Origin: JACRLV01 sp045863555
GTDB lineage: Bacteria > Planctomycetota > Phycisphaerae > UBA1845 > Fen-1342
DNA: 64,000 nt
Assembly: GCA_045863555.1 (NCBI GenBank)
Contig: BTUU01000025.1
Location: 5,357 to 69,356, forward strand
Direction of reading: 5' to 3'
The position numbers and the translations under genes were made by a program. This document shows positions 8,904 to 17,905 of this stretch, piece after piece. Within the stretch, counting starts at the first letter, position 1. Each line of letters opens with the position of its first letter. The notes under the pieces are model-generated. The model did not search any database, was not told where the DNA came from, and saw only the letters and a program-made list of their open reading frames with translations.

Positions 8904-9950
8904 TCAGTCCGGTTTCAGGAGTTCCGCTTCGACGATTTGCGCAACGGCCGAAAACTCCGCGGCGGCCTGCTCAAACCGCACTGCGGAGGCGCGAAAACCG
9001 CCACGCGGCACCGCGCGGGAGGTCGCCTTCACCTTTGCGTTCAGCGGAATCTGCGCCGAGGCGCCGTGGACGAGCCGCTCCTCCGCTTCCGGCGACAGGA
9101 GGTAGTCAATCAGCCGGTCCGCGGCGGCCGGATGCGGCCCATTGCGGATCTTCGCCAGCGTGTTGGGGATGAGCAGCGTCCCGCGCTCACCGTCACGCCC
9201 GTCGGGGAACACGATCTCCACCGGTTTGCCGGCGTCGCGCTCCTCGATCGCGTCATCCGTATCCGTCAGCGCGAAGGCGAGCTGCCCTTCGGCCACGAGC
9301 CGCGCACAGTCGCGATTTCCGCCGAGGATCTGCACGTCGTTCGCCCGCCACGCGGCAAAGAGCGACGCCAGCCGCTCGCGGCCAAGCTCCGACGAAAGCA
9401 CCGCCACATGCGTCGCCGTCGTCCCGAACAGCGGCTTGGCGATGCCCGTCTTTCCCCGCCACGCCGGATCGGTCAGCGCGTCGATCGACCGGGGGCGGCG
9501 CTGCTCCGGCACGAGGTTTGTGTTGACGATGAGCACGCGCGCCCGGGCGGCGAAGCCGAACCACTGGCCGTCGTCGTCGCGCATCGCCGGGGCGTAGTCG
9601 GCCGCGCTCGGCGGGTCGGATGGAGCGAGCAAGCCCGCTTCTTTGAGCCGCAGCGTATTCAGGATCTCGTTGTTCCAGAATACATCGCAGCGCGGCCGGC
9701 CGGCCTCGGCAACGATGCGGTTGTAGAGGCCGACGGTTTTCGTCGATTCCGTGTCATAGACGGCGTCGACGGCGATGCCCGTGCGCTTCGTGAATTCCGC
9801 GAGGATCGGCTCGGAATACTGCCGGTCGAGCGAGGCATAGACGACCACGCGCCTATCCGCTGCGGCGGGCGAGGTTGAGGTCGCGGCCGGCCGATCGCAG
9901 CCGGTGAGCGCCGCGACCGCGACGAGGATGATTGCGAGCCGTCGAATCAT
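8904..9950 (-). CDS. Iron(III)-type ABC substrate-binding lipoprotein
   Basis: This 348 aa protein has a lipoprotein signal (MIRRLAIILVAVAALTGC, Cys18 as lipid site). The mature part matches the periplasmic-binding fold of the Fe3+ (FbpA/FutA-like) group: VVVYASLDRQYSEPILAEFTKRTGIAV, then DVFWNNEILNTLRL and PNTLAKIRNGPHPAAA. Such proteins deliver metal to a membrane permease. No permease or ATPase gene is present in the window, so it must be served by a distant transporter or have another ligand. Downstream, in the same direction, lies the DUF192 lipoprotein. Confidence 0.85.
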   Translation of the reverse strand: MIRRLAIILVAVAALTGCDRPAATSTSPAAADRRVVVYASLDRQYSEPILAEFTKRTGIAVDAVYDTESTKTVGLYNRIVAEAGRPRCDVFWNNEILNTLRLKEAGLLAPSDPPSAADYAPAMRDDDGQWFGFAARARVLIVNTNLVPEQRRPRSIDALTDPAWRGKTGIAKPLFGTTATHVAVLSSELGRERLASLFAAWRANDVQILGGNRDCARLVAEGQLAFALTDTDDAIEERDAGKPVEIVFPDGRDGERGTLLIPNTLAKIRNGPHPAAADRLIDYLLSPEAEERLVHGASAQIPLNAKVKATSRAVPRGGFRASAVRFEQAAAEFSAVAQIVEAELLKPD

Positions 9951-9973
9951 GCCGATTCTCCATCCAATAACGC

Positions 9974-10005
9974 GGCGGGCGTCGCCCCGAAGGCCGACGC
10001 CCGCC
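9974..10005 (-). terminator. Hairpin downstream of the cold-shock gene
   Basis: GGCGGGCGTCG (9974-9984) and CGACGCCCGCC (9995-10005) form a perfect 11-bp stem with a 10-base loop, about 25 bases after the cold-shock stop codon. On the minus strand the following bases are GCGTTATTGG, which is only weakly U-rich, so termination is likely but not certain. Confidence 0.5.
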
Positions 10006-10029
10006 GAAACAGTCGAGACTCAGCGCTGG

Positions 10030-10236
10030 TTACGCGCCGACGATCCGAACGTTGGTGGCCTTGGGGCCCTTGGGGCCGCTGGCCAGATCATATTCGACCT
10101 GCTGGCCTTCCTTCAGGGTGCGGAAACCCTCCGCGCGGATTTCCGTGTGGTGGACGAACACGTCCGCGCCATCCTCGGCGCGGATGAACCCGAACCCCTT
10201 GGTGTCATTGAACCACTTGACGGTGCCTTGAGACAT
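10030..10236 (-). CDS. Cold-shock protein (CspA family)
   Basis: The 68 aa protein is a single OB-fold nucleic-acid chaperone. RNP1 reads KGFGFI and RNP2 VFVHH, both intact, after the typical opening MSQGTVKWFND. Such proteins bind single-stranded RNA and prevent structure at low temperature or during fast growth. ATG 10236 is chosen because the family begins there; AAGGA lies nine bases upstream. A promoter candidate about 100 bases upstream would give a leader of roughly 90 bases, as is usual for cspA-type genes. Confidence 0.95.
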   Translation of the reverse strand: MSQGTVKWFNDTKGFGFIRAEDGADVFVHHTEIRAEGFRTLKEGQQVEYDLASGPKGPKATNVRIVGA

Positions 10237-10333
10237 ACGACACGATCCTTGAACCACTCCCTCACGGGGACGCGACCGGGTGAAAACAACGCTGCTTCAA
10301 GAACTCCCTGAACGCCCCGACGGGATACGATTG

Positions 10334-10362
10334 ATCATCCTAAATCGCCTTGGCCTTGTCAA
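10334..10362 (-). promoter_or_regulatory. Sigma-70-like promoter of the cold-shock gene
   Basis: On the minus strand a consensus -35 TTGACA (10362-10357) is followed after exactly 17 bases by GATGAT (10339-10334), four of six matches to TATAAT. Transcription would start near 10327, leaving a leader of about 90 bases before the start codon at 10236. Confidence 0.5.
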
Positions 10363-10377
10363 TCGGAGGCCTCCGCC

Positions 10378-11196
10378 GTGAATCATCTTCCCAGCCCCGC
10401 CGGCGCGCCGGGCGAATCGGGCGGCGCCTGCGAAATCCCGCCGGAGGTCTACGAAATTGCCTTCGGCTGGGACCCGACCCTCGAGCGCGATCGCTTCCTC
10501 GCCCTCGCCGGCCACCGCCCGGTCCGCGCCGCGCTTGAACTCGGCTGCGGCGCCGGGCGACTGCTCGCGGCCGTGGCCGAGCGCGTTGATCGCGTCGTCG
10601 GCGTTGAACTCTCGCCCGCGATGGCCGGCCGCGCCGAAGCCCGGCTGGCGGACGCCGGACTGGCGAGTCGCTGCCGCGTCGACGTCGGCGACATGAGCTG
10701 CGTCGGGTTCGACGGCGAATTTGATCTCGTCTATTCGTCGGCCAACACCATCCGGCACGTCGTGGACGATTCCGCCATCGCCCGCCTCTGGAGCGGGATC
10801 GGCCGGGCCCTGCGACCGGGGGGCGCGGCCGTTTTCGACCTCGAACTCGGAATTGAATATGAGGCGGCGCGGGTCGGCGCGCCCGCGATCTGGACGCTCG
10901 CGGCCGGCGAGGAGGAAGTTCGGGCCGCATGGGAGGTCGTCACCCCGCCGTGCCGGACGCGGCGCTGCTCCGGAATTCGCTGGACGTTCGAGCATCCCTG
11001 CCCCGGCCGGCCGCAGCGCCGCTATTCACAGTCGTTTACGCTGCGCGCGTTCGACGCGGCGGACCTCGTCGCGTTTGCCGCCGGCGCCGCGGTTGAGATC
11101 GACAGCTTTTACGAACCTCGCGATCCCTATCTTCTGGCGATCGATGCCGCACACGCGTCAGGCCGCTGCCTGGCCGTGTTTCGGAAAACGGCCTGA
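10378..11196 (+). CDS. SAM-dependent class I methyltransferase
   Basis: The 272 aa protein has a Rossmann-type methyltransferase domain across residues 50-160. Motif I is ALELGCGAGRLL, then VVGVELSPAMAGRAEARL carries the acidic residue that holds the ribose, and FDLVYSSANTIRHV is motif IV. The substrate cannot be told from sequence; the C-terminal half (RWTFEHPCPGRPQRRYSQSFTLRAF) resembles small-molecule rather than RNA methyltransferases. The start is GTG at 10378, only 16 bases from the -35 box of the divergent cold-shock promoter. Confidence 0.75.
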   Translation: MNHLPSPAGAPGESGGACEIPPEVYEIAFGWDPTLERDRFLALAGHRPVRAALELGCGAGRLLAAVAERVDRVVGVELSPAMAGRAEARLADAGLASRCRVDVGDMSCVGFDGEFDLVYSSANTIRHVVDDSAIARLWSGIGRALRPGGAAVFDLELGIEYEAARVGAPAIWTLAAGEEEVRAAWEVVTPPCRTRRCSGIRWTFEHPCPGRPQRRYSQSFTLRAFDAADLVAFAAGAAVEIDSFYEPRDPYLLAIDAAHASGRCLAVFRKTA

Positions 11197-11302
11197 CGGG
11201 GGCGGATTTCGCGTCCCATCTTGACGCCGAATGTGCTACCATGGCCGCTCAGACCGCCGGAATTCTCCGGCTCGGGCGAATTCTGACATGCGAGGCTGAA
11301 TC

Positions 11303-12241
11303 ATGGCTGGTTCCGCGCTCTGCCGCGTTGCCGTGCTCCTCTGTCTTTGGCCTGCGCCGATCGCGGCCGGCCAGGCGACACCCGCGCCGGCGGACGACCC
11401 TCCCAAGCCGTCGCGCGAGTCCCCGGAACCGCCCGAACGCGCGAAAAGCCGGGAGAAGCGTCCAAGACCGCCGGTGGAATACCCGCACCCGATGATCACG
11501 GAGGTGCACTACGCCGTCCGATCCGGCGACGAGGGGGATGCGAACGGCGACGGGGACCGCGACGCGATCGGCGATGAATTCGTCGAGATCATCAACCCGC
11601 ATTCGCGGACGATTCAATTGAAGGGCTGCATGCTCGTCGACTCGGACGCGTGGTCGAAGTCAAAGAACAGCCGCGCCGCGCGGAAGTCGAGGAAATCGGA
11701 CGGCGTTGACGAGGTCCGGTTCGTGTTTCCCGACCTCGAACTCAAACCTGGCCAGATCGCCGTTGTTTTCAACGGATACCGCCAGAATACTCCGGGGCCC
11801 GTCGGCACCAGCGCCCGCGCGGCCGGCAGGAACGCGCGGTTTCACGATGCGTATGTCTTCACGATGAACGTCGGCTCGAAATACGCCGCGTTCGACAATC
11901 GCGGCGACTGGGTCATGCTCGTCGACGCGAAGGGCTTGGCGGTCGAATGCGTCGGCTGGGGCCAGCCGGACCACGAGCCGCCGAGGGACGTGCGGCGGAG
12001 CGAGGCGCCGATCGACATACACGCGAGCGCGCAGCGTGACGGGATCACGGGGCCGTTCCGTTCGCATGAATCTCTGCCCGCCCCGCTGGGGGAACTGCGC
12101 TTTTCACCCGGCCGGTTCGACCTGCCGACATCGGGGGATGGGGGCGGGGAGAAGAAGCGTGACGGAGACGCGGAAGAAGGCGAGGGCGAGGGTTCGAACG
12201 AGGAATCGGAATCGAAGCGCGCGAAGTCCGGGGACCGCTGA
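11303..12241 (+). CDS. Exported lamin-tail-domain protein
   Basis: A signal peptide (MAGSALCRVAVLLCLWPAPIAAG, cleavage probably after AAG) is followed by a Pro/Glu-rich stretch and then a lamin-tail-like Ig fold, about residues 60-230: MITEVHYAV, EFVEIINPHSRTIQLKGCMLVDSDAW and WVMLVDAKGLAVECVGWG. The segment GDANGDGDRDAIGDEFVE contains a DxDxDG-like calcium loop inserted in the domain. The C-terminal 50 residues are charged and low in complexity (EKKRDGDAEEGEGEG). Lamin-tail domains in bacteria occur on secreted or surface proteins and often bind other proteins or carbohydrate. There is no enzyme motif. Neighbours do not suggest a pathway. Confidence 0.7.
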   Translation: MAGSALCRVAVLLCLWPAPIAAGQATPAPADDPPKPSRESPEPPERAKSREKRPRPPVEYPHPMITEVHYAVRSGDEGDANGDGDRDAIGDEFVEIINPHSRTIQLKGCMLVDSDAWSKSKNSRAARKSRKSDGVDEVRFVFPDLELKPGQIAVVFNGYRQNTPGPVGTSARAAGRNARFHDAYVFTMNVGSKYAAFDNRGDWVMLVDAKGLAVECVGWGQPDHEPPRDVRRSEAPIDIHASAQRDGITGPFRSHESLPAPLGELRFSPGRFDLPTSGDGGGEKKRDGDAEEGEGEGSNEESESKRAKSGDR

Positions 12242-12297
12242 TGCGGTATGGGTCATTCGGCAAGCGATTCTGACCATACGCGCCAAGGGGGTCCGAA

Positions 12298-12603
12298 TCA
12301 GTGCGTCTCCGCGTCCGCGATCATCATGTGGATGATCTTGCCCGCGAAGCCCATGACGTCCTTGGCCGCGGCTCCGCCTTCGGGGCTGTTCAGCGCCGCT
12401 TTGAGCGCGGCGCGGTCCTCGAAGTAGAGTTCGGCGACGAGGTGATAGCGCGCTTCGCCGCCCGGCGAGCCGCGGACCCAGCCGAGCTCGCACTTTTTCA
12501 GTCCCGGCATCTTCATCGCCAGCGGCAGGTGCACTTCGCGGTAGTGCTGTTCGAAGGCCGCGGGATCCTCGGGCTTGGCGTAGATGGCGATGAGCTTGAC
12601 CAT
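12298..12603 (-). CDS. EthD-family dimeric alpha-beta barrel protein
   Basis: This 101 aa protein matches the EthD family, small ferredoxin-like folds that dimerise: MVKLIAIYAKPEDPAAFEQHY, then HLPLAMKMPGLKKCEL and AELYFEDRAALKAALNSPEG. EthD was first seen in ethyl tert-butyl ether degradation, but most members have no assigned reaction. ATG 12603 is preferred since AAGGA sits upstream at workable distance, while ATG 12615 directly abuts that site. It stands alone in this orientation apart from the small membrane protein upstream. Confidence 0.75.
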   Translation of the reverse strand: MVKLIAIYAKPEDPAAFEQHYREVHLPLAMKMPGLKKCELGWVRGSPGGEARYHLVAELYFEDRAALKAALNSPEGGAAAKDVMGFAGKIIHMMIADAETH

Positions 12604-12702
12604 GTTCGGGGGCATCCTTTCGTCGTGCGCCGCGCGCCCGGCGGCGAGGTTCGCCGGGAATGATAGCGGATGCCCCGCGCGATTGGATGAACCGGCAGCC
12701 CG

Positions 12703-12954
12703 TCAGGCGGCCGGCGGGGACGACCCGGGCAGGCGGCGGAGGAGTTCGGCCAGCAGCGCGATGCCGATCATCGCCAGCACCAGCAGCAGCACGAATCCGT
12801 AGCCGACGAGCAGCCCAACCCCGTCGAGCCACAGCCGTTCGACGAACAGCACTCCGCACACCAGCACCAGGATCGCCCCCGCGGCGCTCACCCACTCGAG
12901 AATCGCCAGATCAATTCGCCGGGATGAGAGACGCGTGAAAAGGAGGTTCCACAT
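12703..12954 (-). CDS. Small two-helix membrane protein
   Basis: The predicted 83 aa protein has two clear hydrophobic segments, about residues 21-40 (VSAAGAILVLVCGVLFVERL) and 46-68 (GLLVGYGFVLLLVLAMIGIAL), with a charged turn between them and a basic patch RRLP at the end. A GGAG site stands seven bases before the ATG. I do not recognise a family. Codon use and the membrane pattern support a real gene, and the two helices suggest an inner-membrane protein with both ends on the same side. Confidence 0.55.
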   Translation of the reverse strand: MWNLLFTRLSSRRIDLAILEWVSAAGAILVLVCGVLFVERLWLDGVGLLVGYGFVLLLVLAMIGIALLAELLRRLPGSSPPAA

Positions 12955-13118
12955 GGCGGACTCCAGAAACTGCCTGATAGCGAGTCAGTCCCGTGAACAT
13001 CCGGCGCGCAACAGTGAAACTGAACACTCCCTTGATCGTCGCACGATCCGCGTTCCCGCGGATGAAGCGAAATCACGGGTGAATCAGGGGCGTCTTGCAG
13101 CGATGAAAGGGGGGCTGG

Positions 13119-13997
13119 CTATTCGCCCTTCTTCTCCGCGGGCTGACTCTCCGCCGGCTTGGTCGACGCCTCGCCCTCGGCCAGCTCGCTCTCGGCGGCC
13201 GCGTCTTCGCCGGTGTCGGCTTCCTTCGCCCGGGCTGTTGCCTTCGCAACCTCGGCGGCCGGGAGGAGGATGCCGTTGCCACCCGTGTACGCCGTCATGC
13301 TCGTGGCCGCCTCGAGTTCCTCGGCGTCGGGGAGCTGCATGACCGTGAACGCAACGATTTCTCCCGCGGCGTTGAACATCGGCAGGCCGAGACCGCCGAC
13401 GGCCGGGCTGGGGATGTACAGACTCCGCGGCTTCTTGGTCGTGCCCCCGATCCGGGTCTCGCGAATCGTGAGCGCCCGGTCGAAGAACTTGCCGAGCCGC
13501 ATGAACGTGTAGAGCCGCTCGCCGAGCCTGCCGGCCGCGGCCTTCGAGAGATCGACGAACACGAACTTCCTGTCGCCGATGTCCTTGAGCTTGAGCCACG
13601 AGAGGTCGAGTTCGGTGTCGCGGGCGACCACGCGGGCGTCGATGCCCTGCGTGTCATCGCCGATGAGCACCTTGATGTTCGTCGGGACCGCGGAGACGCC
13701 CGCGCGCACGAACGGCCCGCCGCCGAGCTGCGAATTGGCGGTGAGCACGAGCCCGTCGGCCTCGATCATCACGCCGGACGACTCGCGCTCGTCTTCGAAT
13801 TCGCCCTGGGCCCCCTTTACCTTCAGGACGTATTTGATCGTCACGCACGCGGGCCCGCGGACCTTGAGCAGCCTGTCGAACGTCTCAAAATCGACCTCGT
13901 CCGACGCACGCGCCGCCGCGCCGCCGAGAAGCACCGCCCCGATCAACACCGCACCGAACGACCGCAGAGCGGCCGCGCGCATCGTCGTCCCAGTCAT
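13119..13997 (-). CDS. Trypsin-like pseudoprotease, partner of the HtrA gene upstream
   Basis: This exported 292 aa protein (signal MRAAALRSFGAVLIGAVLLGGAAARA) follows the chymotrypsin-like fold of its upstream neighbour, with SSGVMIEADGLVLTANSQ, DTELDLSWLKLKD and FNAAGEIVAF. Aligning by hand to that HtrA protein, the catalytic His is replaced (NSQ at 88-90), the Asp is kept (Asp131) and the Ser position reads Leu203 in GGLGLP. It therefore should not cleave peptides. There is no PDZ domain. The Ala/Glu-rich tail (about 255-292) is low in complexity. It lies nine bases after the HtrA stop with its own GGAG, so both are made from one message. Confidence 0.7.
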   Translation of the reverse strand: MTGTTMRAAALRSFGAVLIGAVLLGGAAARASDEVDFETFDRLLKVRGPACVTIKYVLKVKGAQGEFEDERESSGVMIEADGLVLTANSQLGGGPFVRAGVSAVPTNIKVLIGDDTQGIDARVVARDTELDLSWLKLKDIGDRKFVFVDLSKAAAGRLGERLYTFMRLGKFFDRALTIRETRIGGTTKKPRSLYIPSPAVGGLGLPMFNAAGEIVAFTVMQLPDAEELEAATSMTAYTGGNGILLPAAEVAKATARAKEADTGEDAAAESELAEGEASTKPAESQPAEKKGE

Positions 13998-14006
13998 CCA
14001 AGGCTC

Positions 14007-16163
14007 CTATTTGTCGCTTGCTTTCTTTGGCTCGTCCTTCGCCTCACCGGGCTTGTTTTCATCCGCGTCGACTGTGGGATTCCACTCCGGCTCGACGAAC
14101 TGGAAATTCGTGCTGATGCCGCGCAGGACGACGAACACGACGCGTTCGGGCTTGCGCTGAGTCACATCTTTCATGGCCGCGCGAAAGCTTTTCAGGTCGG
14201 TCACCGTTTTATCGTCGATCCGCTGAACCAGATCGCCCGGCGCGAGCCCGCCGAGGCCCGCCCAGCCCGCGGGTTCCACCCCGGCAATGAGCACGCCCTC
14301 CACTTCGGGCCCCCACCGCCGCTCGTCGCGGTCGAAAAACGTGAGTTCGCGGACGGTCATTTCGAAATCGCGGTCGATCTCCTTCCGGGCTTCGTCCGGA
14401 CCGATGCGGCTCCGCTCCAGCTTGACCTCGATCTCCCTGGCTGCGCCGTCGCGCACGATCGACAGCTTGGCCGTTTCGTCGATCGACAGCTTTCGGATCA
14501 CGCGGTTCAAGAGGCCCGCATCCTCGAGACGCTGGGGCACGACGGGCGTGTCGTTGACGGCCTTGATGATGTCCCCAGCCAGGATCCCCGCCTCGGCGGC
14601 AGTCGTATGCGGATAGACGCGCGTGATGCGAAAGCCGACCAGGTTTTTGTCGCCGAGGCGCTCGGCGAGTTTCGCGAGCAGGGGCTGCGTCGCGACGCCG
14701 ATCCACGCCTTGGGGAGCTCGCGCGGCGGATCGTCTTCCTTGTCGGGCTTGGGCTTGAGGAGCGTCAGGTTGCTCTTGCCCGCGCTGTCATACTCGACGA
14801 TCAGGTACTCGGGCGTTTTCTCCGCGTCCATGATCCGGCGGTACGTCGCCGCGAGATCCTCGAGATTGCGGATCGGCGCAGCGTCGATGCGCCGGATCAC
14901 GTCGCCGATGTTGATCGGCGGTTCCGCCTGGGCGGCCGCGCTGCCCGCGCGGACGCTCGTGATGAGCACGCCGTCCGTGGAGTCGAGGCGGCGGAGCTGG
15001 GCCATGCGCTCGGTGATATCCTCGCCCGTCATTCCCCACGCGCGGAACGCGGCCTCATCGCCGCGATCCTTCTGGAGCCGGGCGGTGACGACCGTTGCGT
15101 CCGCCCGCTTGCCCTCGCGTTCGTAGGTGATCCGGACCGACGAACCGATCGGCCGGTCGGCCATTTCTTTCATGAGGATCGGGATTTCTTCGGCGAAGAC
15201 GATGGTCACGGGTTTGGCGTCGATGGCGACGATGACGTCGCCGGCCTTGAGGCCCGCCTTGTCCGCGGGCGAATCGTCGACAATTGAGTTGACGAGGACG
15301 CCCTCCTTGAGGCCGGTGCGCTTGATGGACTTGATGGTGATGCCGTACCAGCTTCGGGGCACCTCGCCGTGCTTGATGAGCGACTCGGCGACGGACCGGG
15401 CGACATTTGCGGGGATCGCGAAGCCCATGTCGCCGCCGCCGCGGGCGTTGACGCCGACGATCTCGCCCTTCAGATTCACGAGGGGCCCGCCGCTGTTGCC
15501 GGGGTTGATGACGGCGTCGTGCTGGATCCAGCGGTTGAAGAGGCCGGTGCGCTGGTCGCCGTCGAAGTACATCTCACCCGCGTCGTCTTCGCCGCCGGTC
15601 AGCATCCGCTCGGTATTCGAGACGATGCCGTAGGTGACCGAGCGCGAGAGGGAGAACGGGCTGCCCATCGCCATGACGGGATCGCCGATCTGGAGCGTGT
15701 CGGAATCGCCAAACCGCGCGAACTGGATCGGGTCTCCCGCCTTGAGGTTGGCGAGGTCGAGTTTGAGAACGGCGAGGTCCGTCAGCGGATCCTCTCCGAC
15801 CAGCGTCGCGGTCACTTCGCGCTTGTCCGAGAGCGTGCACTGGAACTTTTTTCCGTTCTCGACGACGTGGAAATTCGTGACGACGTATCCGTCCGGGCTG
15901 ATGATCGTGCCGCTGCCGACCGACTGGCCCTTCTGCTCCTTGCCGCTCCAGTAGCGGACGGTGATGACCTTGATGTTGACGAGCGAGGGGAAGACGCGGT
16001 CGCGGGCGAGGGAGACCATCGACCGCAGGTCCTGGCGGAGCCGCTCGGCCTTCTCGAGTTCTTCCGGCGCGAGTTCCGGAATCGCCTGCGCAGCGGCCGC
16101 GCGGTTGATCAGGAGGACCGTTAGCATCGCGAGCAGACTCAGCCAACGCGCCGCACCGTACAT
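14007..16163 (-). CDS. HtrA/Deg-type serine protease with several PDZ domains
   Basis: This 718 aa periplasmic protease has a signal peptide (MYGAARWLSLLAMLTVLLINRAAAA) and a trypsin-like domain with an intact triad: His99 in NFHVVENG, Asp129 in DLAVLKLD and Ser224 in PGNSGGPLV. After it come PDZ-like modules near 265-360, 375-470, 510-610 and 625-705, seen from repeated GDVIVAIDAKPV-, GDVIRRIDAAPI-, GDIIKAVNDTPV- and GDLVQRIDDKTV-type strands. Usual DegP has two PDZ domains, so four is long. Family members degrade or refold damaged envelope proteins. ATG 16163 is preferred because GGGAG is six bases before it and it starts the signal peptide; the frame upstream to 16568 is spurious. Confidence 0.9.
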   Translation of the reverse strand: MYGAARWLSLLAMLTVLLINRAAAAQAIPELAPEELEKAERLRQDLRSMVSLARDRVFPSLVNIKVITVRYWSGKEQKGQSVGSGTIISPDGYVVTNFHVVENGKKFQCTLSDKREVTATLVGEDPLTDLAVLKLDLANLKAGDPIQFARFGDSDTLQIGDPVMAMGSPFSLSRSVTYGIVSNTERMLTGGEDDAGEMYFDGDQRTGLFNRWIQHDAVINPGNSGGPLVNLKGEIVGVNARGGGDMGFAIPANVARSVAESLIKHGEVPRSWYGITIKSIKRTGLKEGVLVNSIVDDSPADKAGLKAGDVIVAIDAKPVTIVFAEEIPILMKEMADRPIGSSVRITYEREGKRADATVVTARLQKDRGDEAAFRAWGMTGEDITERMAQLRRLDSTDGVLITSVRAGSAAAQAEPPINIGDVIRRIDAAPIRNLEDLAATYRRIMDAEKTPEYLIVEYDSAGKSNLTLLKPKPDKEDDPPRELPKAWIGVATQPLLAKLAERLGDKNLVGFRITRVYPHTTAAEAGILAGDIIKAVNDTPVVPQRLEDAGLLNRVIRKLSIDETAKLSIVRDGAAREIEVKLERSRIGPDEARKEIDRDFEMTVRELTFFDRDERRWGPEVEGVLIAGVEPAGWAGLGGLAPGDLVQRIDDKTVTDLKSFRAAMKDVTQRKPERVVFVVLRGISTNFQFVEPEWNPTVDADENKPGEAKDEPKKASDK

Positions 16164-16351
16164 GCCATCTCCCTTGAAGAATCGCCGCCCCGGCCCGACC
16201 GCGGGCATACGTTTTGCAGACGATGGCATAATCGAACCCCGCGCGGGCCGCAAGCATCGCGCGCGGCAGTACGGTTTGTGCGGCGCATCGGCTACGATGG
16301 CCGCTCCGGCGCCGGCCGCGCCGGGCCCGTTGCATGGAAAGGAATCGACGC

Positions 16352-17905
16352 ATGGACACTCGCCGCAGGACGGCCAATCGCACGCGGGTCGCGCGAGCCG
16401 CGTTTGTACTGCTGGCTCTTTCAAGCCAGGCCCTCGCGCTCGGCTGCTCCTCGAACCGCAGGCTCGACGGCGAGCCGGGTACGCTCGGCGACGAGCGCGA
16501 CTATCCACCGCTTCAGCGTGAGTTCCGGGGCGCCTGGGTCGCCACCGTCGCGAACATCGACTGGCCATCGAAGCCGGGATTGCCGGTCGAGGAGCAGAAG
16601 GCCGAACTCGTCGCGCTCATGAACCGGGCGATGGAACTGAACCTCAACGCGATCGTGTTTCAGGTCCGGCCGGCGTGCGATGCGGTCTACGCATCGGAGC
16701 TTGAACCCTGGTCGGAGTACCTGACGGGGACGCAGGGCGTGGGGCCACAGCCGGAGTGGGATCCGCTTGCGTTCGCATGCGACGCGGCGCACGCCCGCGG
16801 GATGCAACTGCACGCCTGGTTCAACCCGTTCCGGGCCCGGCAGAAGGACGCCCGGAGCGCGGAAGCGGCAACGCACATCTCTCGGACGCAGCCCGGACTT
16901 GTGCGGCGGTACGGCGAAATGCTCTGGCTCGACCCCGGCGATCCGGCTGCCCGGCAGCACAGCCTGCGCGTCATGCTCGACGTCGTGAAACGCTATGACG
17001 TCGACGGCGTGCACATTGATGACTACTTCTACCCCTACCCCGTGAAGGAAGGCGCCCGGACCGTGCCGTTCCCGGACGATCCCACGTGGGAGCAACACGG
17101 CTCGAAGACGGGCCTTTCGCGCGACGACTGGCGGCGGTCGAACATCAACACGTTCGTCCGCGACCTCTACGCGGCCGTGAAGCGCGAAAAGCCGCACGTG
17201 CTCGTGGGCATCAGCCCGTTCGGCATCTGGCGGCCGGGCAATCCGCCGGGGATCAAGGGATTCGACGCGTACGAGGCGATCTACGCCGACTCGCTGCTGT
17301 GGCTGCGCTCCGGCTGGTGCGATTACCTGTCACCGCAGCTCTACTGGCCGATTGCGCAGAAAGACCAGAGCTATCCGGAACTATTGAAATGGTGGCGGGG
17401 TCAGAACACGCTCGGGCGGCACCTGTGGATCGGGAATTTCACGTCGAAGCTGAACGAGGGCTGGAAGACGGATGAGATTGTCAACCAGATCGGGGTAACG
17501 CGCGAACTGGGCGCGGGCGGCAACATCCACTTCAGCATGAAGGCGCTGCTGCGCGACTACGGCGGCGTCGCACGGCGGCTCGCGGATGGCCCCTATGCCA
17601 CCGCCGCGCTCGTGCCGACGACCCCGTGGCTGGGCGAGGCGCGCGTCGCCGCGCCGGAGGTCCGCCTTCAGGCGCCGAGCGCGGAAGGCCGCCGCCTGGT
17701 CTGGCGCGTCGACGAAGGGAATCCCGCGTTTCTGATCGTCGTCCGCGCGATGTACGGCGAGGAATGGCGAGTCGTTTTCGTGCCCGCCGGGCAGGGGGAA
17801 TTCGTACTTCCGACCGGGACGCGCGATGCGGCGCTGCTCCGGATCGCCGTCTCCGCGGTGGATCGACATGGCCGTCTCAGCGCGCCGGTGGTGTTTGCTC
17901 CGTGA
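16352..17905 (+). CDS. GHL10-type glycoside hydrolase-like lipoprotein (DUF187/PF02638)
   Basis: The 517 aa protein has an N-terminal signal ending ALALGC, close to a lipobox, so it is probably a lipoprotein. Its core is a TIM barrel of the GHL10 family: FRGAWVATVANIDWPS, ELNLNAIVFQVRPACDAVY, MQLHAWFNPFRA, DGVHIDDYFYPYP, and LVGISPFGIWRPGNPPG. The Asp pair of the DGVHIDDYFYPYP strand is the kind of acidic site used by related barrels. Known members act on polysaccharide or peptidoglycan-like glycans, but this is unproven here. The C-terminal 100 residues look like a beta-sandwich. ATG 16352 is chosen for the AAGGAA before it. The stop overlaps the next start as GTGA. Confidence 0.85.
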   Translation: MDTRRRTANRTRVARAAFVLLALSSQALALGCSSNRRLDGEPGTLGDERDYPPLQREFRGAWVATVANIDWPSKPGLPVEEQKAELVALMNRAMELNLNAIVFQVRPACDAVYASELEPWSEYLTGTQGVGPQPEWDPLAFACDAAHARGMQLHAWFNPFRARQKDARSAEAATHISRTQPGLVRRYGEMLWLDPGDPAARQHSLRVMLDVVKRYDVDGVHIDDYFYPYPVKEGARTVPFPDDPTWEQHGSKTGLSRDDWRRSNINTFVRDLYAAVKREKPHVLVGISPFGIWRPGNPPGIKGFDAYEAIYADSLLWLRSGWCDYLSPQLYWPIAQKDQSYPELLKWWRGQNTLGRHLWIGNFTSKLNEGWKTDEIVNQIGVTRELGAGGNIHFSMKALLRDYGGVARRLADGPYATAALVPTTPWLGEARVAAPEVRLQAPSAEGRRLVWRVDEGNPAFLIVVRAMYGEEWRVVFVPAGQGEFVLPTGTRDAALLRIAVSAVDRHGRLSAPVVFAP

